A stretch of 64,000 nt of DNA from positions 124,001 to 188,000 of the forward strand of contig NZ_AP012977.1 of the NCBI RefSeq assembly GCF_016592595.1, given 5' to 3'. The translations under genes were made by a program, and so were the position numbers. This document shows positions 59,102-64,000 of this stretch, in pieces. Origin of the DNA: Abyssogena phaseoliformis symbiont OG214. GTDB taxonomy: Bacteria > Pseudomonadota > Gammaproteobacteria > PS1 > Pseudothioglobaceae. How positions within the stretch are numbered: the stretch's first letter is position 1; the number at the start of each line of letters is the position of its first letter. The notes below the pieces were generated by a model. It was not told where the DNA came from, did no database searches, and saw only the letters and a program-made list of their open reading frames with translations.

Positions 59102-59560
59102 TTATAACTCCCTTACGATTAAATTGCTAGAACTGGCCATGTCATTACTAGAACGATCGTTAACGCGCGTAGTTCTTTTAGTACCACTCCACTTGCAAAT
59201 CACGCCAATTTTTATGGTATGAATGCCAACGTTTAAAACGACAGACGATGTGTTGTACGGCATGTGCATTAACCAACCATTATTACCATTGCTGTAATAC
59301 ACATTCATACAATCAATATGACATAAATTCCTACCCGTGCCCTTGTTGATTGCAACGTCGTCAACATAAACTGCAATTCCACAGACGTGGTAAAAAGTAC
59401 CCGCAATTGTGCCACTTATTTCAAGCTTGCATGGTGTCAAAACTTCAACCTCGCCTTGCATGATGAAGACTGGATTGCTGCTATTTATTGTAATTCTTGA
59501 CTGGCTGTTGACAACAGACAAGGGTGGGGGTATTTTGTTTTTTGAAACAACATAGATCAC
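59102..59560 (-). CDS. Tail-fibre region protein with beta-rich composition
   Basis: 152 residues from GTG 59,560 (overlapping the TGA of the preceding gene), starting IYVVSKNKIPPPLSVVNSQSRITI and containing GTIAGTFYHVCGIAVYVDDVAINKGTGRNLCHIDCMNVYY. VLNVGIHTIKIGVICKWSGTKRTT follows. The repeated short strands suggest a jelly-roll or sandwich, fitting a fibre or virion decoration protein. Function unknown; it is an accessory in the tail cluster. Confidence 0.45.
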   Translation of the reverse strand: MIYVVSKNKIPPPLSVVNSQSRITINSSNPVFIMQGEVEVLTPCKLEISGTIAGTFYHVCGIAVYVDDVAINKGTGRNLCHIDCMNVYYSNGNNGWLMHMPYNTSSVVLNVGIHTIKIGVICKWSGTKRTTRVNDRSSNDMASSSNLIVREL

Positions 59561-59799
59561 TTGATTACTCCTAAAACTGTATGCCCGAAGTTGGAGCTTC
59601 TGTCCTTTACCCATAGACTGACAGGTTGATTAAATGAAACACCCTCTAGCGACAGTGGTATCGCATTACTCTCATCAAGAATACCAACACAAATAATGAC
59701 ACCGCCAAGAATAATAGGCAGAATAGTACCTGTCTCATTTTCTAAAATTGGTTTCCATTCTGCGGATAATTTGTACCGTTTTGAGGTTAGGTGACTCAT
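59557..59799 (-). CDS. Small fibre-region protein of unknown function
   Basis: 80 residues, SHLTSKRYKLSAEWKPILENETGTILPIILGGVIICVGILDE. Ends LWVKDRSSNFGHTVLGVIK with TGA overlapping the GTG of the next gene. Its start overlaps the preceding gene's end. A hydrophobic beta-strand core suggests a small structural subunit. Not recognised. Confidence 0.4.
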   Translation of the reverse strand: MSHLTSKRYKLSAEWKPILENETGTILPIILGGVIICVGILDESNAIPLSLEGVSFNQPVSLWVKDRSSNFGHTVLGVIK

Positions 59800-60348
59800 C
59801 TTTTTTGCTCCATTTTTCAAAGTTAGTTATTATTATTTCCAGTTCATTTTTACTATTCGCCGCTTTAATATCTGCAAGTGCCTTTTTCTCAGCAATGTTT
59901 AATTGCTGAGAAGCTCTAAACACATTAAAGTGCTTTGATAAAATAAGGCTGGTTAGTTGTTCTACGCTGATATTCTTATCATCAGCTTCAGCTTGTAACT
60001 TTCTAACAGCAGTTGCCTCATTTTTGAGTGCAAATTTAGACAAAGTGGTTTTAGTTGTATATTCTGCTAATTTTCGCGGCGAAAATGGCGCTAGCTCTAT
60101 TTGATGGTTTGATGGTTTGATGGTTTGATGGTTTGATGGTTTGATGTAGCGGATGTTATTCTTTGCCTATACTGTTCTTTGCGTTTAATTTCGTTTACAA
60201 AAACATTGCCATTTTCAACTTTCAAAAATGCCAAATCGGTTGATAAATTATCATCAAGGAGGGTTAATTTATTGCCCGACTTTTTGTAATTTTTTAGCGT
60301 TTCAAAGCCAAAAACCTCAGCTGTTTTTGTATTGATACAGTGAATCAT
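59735..60348 (-). pseudogene. Tail-fibre-associated gene split by an octanucleotide array
   Basis: N-terminus IHCINTKTAEVFGFETLKNYKKSGNKLTLLDDNLSTDLAFL and VFVNEIKRKEQYRQ, a repeat-encoded stretch (SNHQTIKPSNHQTIK), then TAG. In another frame the protein continues IELAPFSPRKLAEYTTKTTLSKFALKNEATAVRKLQAEADDKNISVEQLTSLIL and EIIITNFEKW, ending at 59,735. The array is the only visible break: removing one unit or adding two would join the frames. Function unknown; the position suits a fibre assembly protein. Confidence 0.55.
60101..60146 (+). repeat. Tandem array, about 5.75 copies of TTGATGGT
   Basis: Five full 8-bp units (60,101-60,140) and six more bases, perfect throughout. It splits the gene at 59,735-60,348. 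Because 8 bp is not a multiple of three, unit number changes the downstream frame. Confidence 0.95.
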
Positions 60349-60351
60349 AAG

Positions 60352-60995
60352 CTACCTCAACTCGTATACTTTGCCATATCCAGGCACTCTATAAGTGTCG
60401 CCCGGTGGAATAATCATCGAAAATCTTGATTTATTGCCATTATTGCCACAGACTAAATTATTAATACTCGCTAAAGCAATGTTTAATTGTGTTTGTGTTA
60501 CTGGCCCACTTGTTGTGCTGTTACGCCGTGCAGGTTGTTTTTATTAGTTAAATGAGCAGACTGAGTTGCAATTTTTGGCAACCACAAGGTGCTCATTTCA
60601 GTATTGGTAACGTAGTCACTAGCTTTAAAAACAACCTTGCCAGTACTGCCTTGTAGCAATAGCTACTTTTTTAATAGTCACCGTACCACCAATACCTTTA
60701 ACTAAAGCCACCCTAGGGGTGTCAGAATTAACAACAACCTTGTTATCTGTGTCAATGATTGTAATTTTATGAAGATATTGATTAAAGTTTTGCGCAATAG
60801 GCAAATTAAGCACAAAAGTTAAAACACCCCCAGCATCAAAATAACTAGTTGCAATCTGCATTTCAAAAAAGACTTGTAATGCACTATCTACAGCGTCATG
60901 CGTTTGTGGCGCCAATCAGCTGATATTTCTTTGCGTTGGCTTTTAGATTGCTGTGCAAAACCATAATCAGTTGCTTGAGTATTTAAAGCATCCAT
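60352..60995 (-). pseudogene. Tail fibre (gpH-like) short remnant
   Basis: Begins DALNTQATDYGFAQQSKSQRKEISADWRH at 60,995, shifts into QTHDAVDSALQVFFEMQIATSYFDAGGVLTFVLNLPIAQNFNQYLHKITIIDTDNKVVVNSDTPRVALVKGIGGTVTIKKVAI, and shifts again through GKVVFKASDYVTNTEMSTLWLP. It ends GNKSRFSMIIPPGDTYRVPGYGKVYELR. The middle piece is the fibre-base unit seen in tail-collar fibres. It is much shorter than normal fibres, so the receptor-binding part is mostly lost. Its ATG overlaps the gpI stop region. Confidence 0.6.
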
Positions 60996-61471
60996 TGCAT
61001 TTCTCTCTGAACACTAATATTGGCAATTGTTTCAGGTAAACGTACCTCAAAATCACCAAAACGGCTGCGTGCGTTCTTAACTGAATTAGCAAGTGCTTTG
61101 GAGGCATTAAACTTGTTCACTGAATACGCTTTATTACTATCCAAGGTCACAACGGAGCTAAACATAAAAAGCTTATCAAACTCTTTAACTTGAGCATCTT
61201 TAAAGACACTACGTAGTGCGGTCTCTACCGCATAAACAGTACCCTGTATTTGTTTAGCATTAGCAAGCAATACTCTTTGCTCAGATTCATCTAAACCATT
61301 TAAGCTTAAGCTATGCTGCAGAGCTAAAAACCTTAGTAATTTTTTATCGCAAGTTCTGGGGCTAATGTCAAACACAGTTAAATCAATGCTTAATATTTTG
61401 TCAGTAACTTGGTCTAATGCTTTTTCAATACCAGCACTAGCAGGCGGTAAGATTATGTGAAAATCAGGCAT
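60983..61471 (-). CDS. P2-like tail protein I
   Basis: 162 residues and uninterrupted. PDFHIILPPASAGIEKALDQVTDKILSIDLTVFDISPRTCDKKLLRFLALQHSLSLNGLDESEQRVLL is the gpI opening (LLPP...LAxxxxV.W), followed by the helical QIQGTVYAVETALRSVFKDAQVKEF. The end reads RSRFGDFEVRLPETIANISV. gpI is a baseplate protein linking to the fibres. Its ATG overlaps the gpJ stop. Confidence 0.8.
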   Translation of the reverse strand: MPDFHIILPPASAGIEKALDQVTDKILSIDLTVFDISPRTCDKKLLRFLALQHSLSLNGLDESEQRVLLANAKQIQGTVYAVETALRSVFKDAQVKEFDKLFMFSSVVTLDSNKAYSVNKFNASKALANSVKNARSRFGDFEVRLPETIANISVQREMQWML

Positions 61472-62278
61472 TTAAACCTCCACGCTTAAAAGTTAATTGC
61501 ACACTGCTGATGCTAATAATTTCAGTATCCAAGCAAAGCACATCCTCATCTTTAGCTTGGCTTTTTAAATGCACTCTATAAACACCATTTATATGCAGTT
61601 TATTGATGATTTCAGAGTACGTTAAATTCTGCCCTATTTTGAGTTGAGTAGCAAAGCCGCTTAAAATATTTTCTTCAATACCTATTTTTTCATCTAAATT
61701 ATTGAGCTCAATAATTTAGATGAAAAAATAGTCGTTGGTTTTTAACCGCGCGAACAACGCTGACATTATCAGTCAGCTGGCGTACTTTTTTGTTGCTTAC
61801 AGTCTCACCAACACGCAGCAATAATTCATTACTAATAGCGCCGATACTTGATGTAATTACGATCGTAATAAATCCAATTTTCGGGCTAAAAGCATGCACC
61901 CCATCAATCAAGCTATCTACGCTCTTTGCATGAAACTTATAGCCCTCAATAGAGCCCACCGTTGAATGGCCAAAAAACACTATCTGCAACACGCTGTCTG
62001 AATGCTTCATCAGATTCACCACTAAGCCTGCTAACACCATAATCAACAGCTACAATATCTAGCGCATCACTCTTGGCGTAAAGTAGTAACAAACTTTTTA
62101 GCTGCGCGACAAACTTATGATACTTATCAACCTCACGATAATTAAAAGCTTCAAGCAATAATAGTCGCTCGTCACCCTCTATCGGTATATAGGTCAGGTC
62201 TAGTGTTTTTAAAAGTTCTAAATTAGTGGTCAATGCTTGCTCAAAAGTAGGCATATCGAATACATCAAAATCAGGCAA
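61464..62278 (-). pseudogene. P2-like baseplate protein J, interrupted by an inverted duplication
   Basis: PDFDVFDMPTFEQALTTNLELLKTLDL, then YREVDKYHKFVAQLKSLLLLYAKSDALDIVAVDYGVSRLSGESDEAFRQRVADSVF. A shift near 61,985 leads to GHSTVGSIEGYKFHAKSVDSLIDGVHAFSPKIGFITIVITSSIG and VSNKKVRQLTDNVSVVRAV. At 61,731 the 50-bp palindrome adds an inverted copy of the LNNLDEK codons and stops the frame. The tail reads IGIEENILSGFATQLKIGQNLTYSEI, ending TFKRGGLNA. gpJ forms the baseplate edge. Confidence 0.75.
61682..61731. repeat. 50-bp perfect palindrome inside gpJ
   Basis: Two 25-bp arms, exact reverse complements meeting at GAGCTC with no loop (left arm starts CTATTTTTTCATC, right arm ends GATGAAAAAATAG). 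The right-hand arm in the gpJ direction matches native coding (NNLDEKIG), so the other is an inverted copy. Confidence 0.97.
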
Positions 62279-62284
62279 TTTATT

Positions 62285-62635
62285 AATATCAAACTATTTG
62301 CAACCTCGATATAAAAACTATGCCGCCCAGTCAAGCCGTCAATATTTAAACTTAACCCTTGGCTCTCCTATTTTGAAATCGCTTCAAAAATCCAACGCGT
62401 CGCGAATATGCGCCACTCGCCGTTAAAATCCCTGTCGCTTAATAAGTGCAAATTAGAGCTAAAATCAGGGCGCATAGCGCGCTCACCAAGGCGGGGTCAT
62501 TAAAATGCGTAATATGTTGTTGGCAATACTATGTATATTGCTTTACGCTAGTTTCACGAACGCCAGACACGCCAATAAAATCAATATCTTTAAAAGATAA
62601 ATCTTTGAGTTGTAGGGTTGTATTGTTGTACTCAT
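62285..62635 (-). pseudogene. P2-like baseplate protein W (gp25-like), broken
   Basis: Minus-strand pieces are LQLKDLSFKDIDFIGVSGVRETSVKQYIHSIANNILRILMTPPW, RAMRPDFSSNLHLLSDRDFNGEWRIFATRWIFEAI, and EPRVKF...IDGLTGRHSFYIEVA. The DIxxSIxxIL..P...RxxRPxFG pattern is gpW/gp25. At least three shifts and stops separate the pieces. It lies between gpV and gpJ, the P2 order; its 3' limit is approximate. Confidence 0.6.
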
Positions 62636-62636
62636 A

Positions 62637-63098
62637 TTAATTTGGTTTACTCGTATTTGCATTGCCGCCGAAGTGGTTGCCTGAATTTTTCGGATGTGTG
62701 TGATTAACAAGGCTAATACCATTCACCACCACATCATCACCCAAGCCAGATACATTAATAATTGTCACATTAACATTAACAGTGTTTACGGCGTTAATCG
62801 TCATTGTTTTAGACGCTACGCTGTATTCAATACACGTACCGTCTTCATGCTCAGTAATGTCAATATCAGCACTAGCGCCACTTGGCTCTGATAAATCATG
62901 GCAAAAAATACCGCGGATAACAAACGCTTCATCAAGCACCAAGACTTGTTCACCCGCCCTTAAAGGTGTCCAGTGTTTTTTAAATGAGTTAGCTATTTGC
63001 AAGACAGGCAAAAAAGGGGTTAAACGCCCACAAACATCAGCACACGCCGTTGATTGCGCGTTATTTTTGATTTGTGAAATTTTGCCCACCTGCGTCAT
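62637..63098 (-). CDS. P2-like baseplate spike protein V
   Basis: 153 residues, uninterrupted. GKISQIKNNAQSTACADVCGRLTPFLP, then LRAGEQVLVLDEAFVIRGIFCHDLSEPSGASADID, the OB-fold region, and a repeated beta-helix part (KTMTINAVNTVNVNVTIINVSGLGDDVVVNGISLVNHTHPKNSG). The final HTHPxxxG is the typical metal-binding tip of gpV. First gene of the leftward tail module, divergent from the head gene at 63,234. Confidence 0.8.
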   Translation of the reverse strand: MTQVGKISQIKNNAQSTACADVCGRLTPFLPVLQIANSFKKHWTPLRAGEQVLVLDEAFVIRGIFCHDLSEPSGASADIDITEHEDGTCIEYSVASKTMTINAVNTVNVNVTIINVSGLGDDVVVNGISLVNHTHPKNSGNHFGGNANTSKPN

Positions 63099-63233
63099 AC
63101 ACTTTGTTTTTTATTAAGACGGTACAAATTATCCATACAAAATTATTACGTTTAATCCATATAGAGGTATATGAATTGCGACATTTAGAGCAAAAGAGAG
63201 TAATTCGCACTAACTTACAAAACCAAGGAACAA

Positions 63234-64000
63234 ATGAACAGATTATTAATTCAAGCGTTATGCTCAGTTTCACTAGATGCGCTAAAAGACAAATTACGCA
63301 TTACACCAGTGGGAGAAATAAAGGGTATTGACGGACGATATTTTAACGTTGACGGCAAAGCTTTTTTAAAAGACCTAAAAAAAATGCACTAGATTTGCCA
63401 CTCACCAAAAATCACGAGTGGCGCAGCGAAGCCCAAGGCTGGTTTAGTAATTTTGAACTCAGGGACGACGGTATTTATGCAACACTCGAACTTAATGATG
63501 CGGGCGAGGGATTTAATCAAGCGCAAAGCTTTTAAATACCTAAGCTCAGAATTTTTGATTGATTACGAAAGTAAAAAAGTATTCAATTTGAATGGGGTTG
63601 GGTTGGTTACAAAACCTAATCTTTTAAACGAGGCTCTAAATGAGACTCAAACAACAAGTCAACCACAGGAGAACACAATGACTGATAGTGAAAAACAAGA
63701 GTTTAAGCAGCTCAAGCAAGACAACAACGCTTTAAAAGAAACCAATAAAACGATAAAGCGGCGCTGCAACAAAAAAGCGAAGAATTGTAAGCCGAATTTA
63801 ACACACTACAGATTGATACAGCAATCAACTTAGGGCAATTATTGCCCGCCAAAAAAGAGTTTGCCTTAACGCTGGATGAAAATTCACTAACTGCATTTTT
63901 AAAGGGTGAGGCAGAAGCCACACCAAAAACCGACAACAACAATCTTACACCCGATGAACAAGGCGATATTAAAGACACAGTTGACAACAGCATCATGGTA
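63234..64000 (+). pseudogene. Mu I-like capsid protease/scaffold, frameshifted, partial at the edge
   Basis: Starts NRLLIQALCSVSLDALKDKLRITPVGEIKGIDGRYFNVDGKAFLKDL. A shift near 63,385 leads to LDLPLTKNHEWRSEAQGWFSNFELRDDGIYATLELNDAGEGF, and a second near 63,520 to KYLSSEFLIDYESKKVFNLNGVGLVTKPNLLNEALNE. This is the Mu gp32/I protease pattern (H..W...GWf..lexrddG, yLSSEFxxD...L.GxxLTNxP). After another shift the scaffold part continues QSLQIDTAINLGQLLPAKKEFALTLDENSLTAFLK to the edge. Head module of the second prophage. Confidence 0.72.

Overview
The window is a low-GC bacterial chromosome segment that looks gammaproteobacterial and sulfur-oxidising. The housekeeping set (tmk-holB, hemL, rdgB-hemW, frr/pyrH, purN-purM, bioC, cmoB, ccmF-ccmI, serB, trmD) is gammaproteobacterial in type. 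A TusA-DsrE2 pair, a single-polypeptide CysG and cytochrome c maturation genes point to sulfur chemistry. My best inference is a member of the SUP05/Thioglobaceae group with a host-associated lifestyle, because intact core genes are interleaved with many freshly broken accessory genes. The placement is inference from gene content, not from a search.

Layout: 1-10,862 is core (pabC, broken mltG, tmk, holB, hemL, broken LOG gene, HAD phosphatase, dsrE2/tusA, M48 protease, rpiA, rdgB, hemW). 11,299-15,673 is a copper-handling operon (CopA-type multicopper oxidase, CopB, two c-type cytochromes, a second multicopper oxidase) in which every gene is broken. 15,852-19,266 is a Mu-like prophage remnant (tail gpD, portal, F-like head protein with a C-terminal nuclease-like domain). 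19,524-29,832 is a type I secretion locus on the minus strand (adhesin, TolC, lipoprotein, ABC exporter, HlyD, DUF2927). The exporter and HlyD are intact, while the adhesin, lipoprotein and DUF2927 genes carry frameshifts. 30,130-32,568 holds a heptanucleotide array, a decayed integrase, an Ig-like adhesin scrap and an adenine-methylase scrap. A 19-bp direct repeat at 15,698 and 32,178 brackets this accessory block.

32,663-51,831 is a dense, almost wholly intact core segment (bioC, znuA, cmoB, frr, pyrH, uvrA, purN, purM, pgsA, hda, cysG, tRNA-Leu, serB, ccmF, ccmI, dapE, trmD). 51,909-64,000 is a second accessory block: truncated alanine dehydrogenase, a RAYT-type transposase, a phage repressor region with paired operators, a dam-like methylase, and a P2-type tail module (gpD, X, U, tape measure, fibres, I, J, W, V) divergent from a Mu-I-type protease gene. 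Most of these are pseudogenes.

The most unusual feature is a set of pure tandem arrays with 7- or 8-bp units (16x ATCAGCC, 11x TATTGCCT, 16x GTTGTTTA, about 5.75x TTGATGGT), each with a different unit. Three lie inside decaying genes and one lies 8 bp beyond a decayed integrase. Smaller tandem and inverted duplications (11 bp, 12 bp, a 50-bp perfect palindrome, a 36-bp duplicated ccmF start) suggest vigorous replication slippage and template switching. Large core genes such as uvrA, ccmF and purM are open throughout, so random sequencing error is a poor explanation for the frameshifts.
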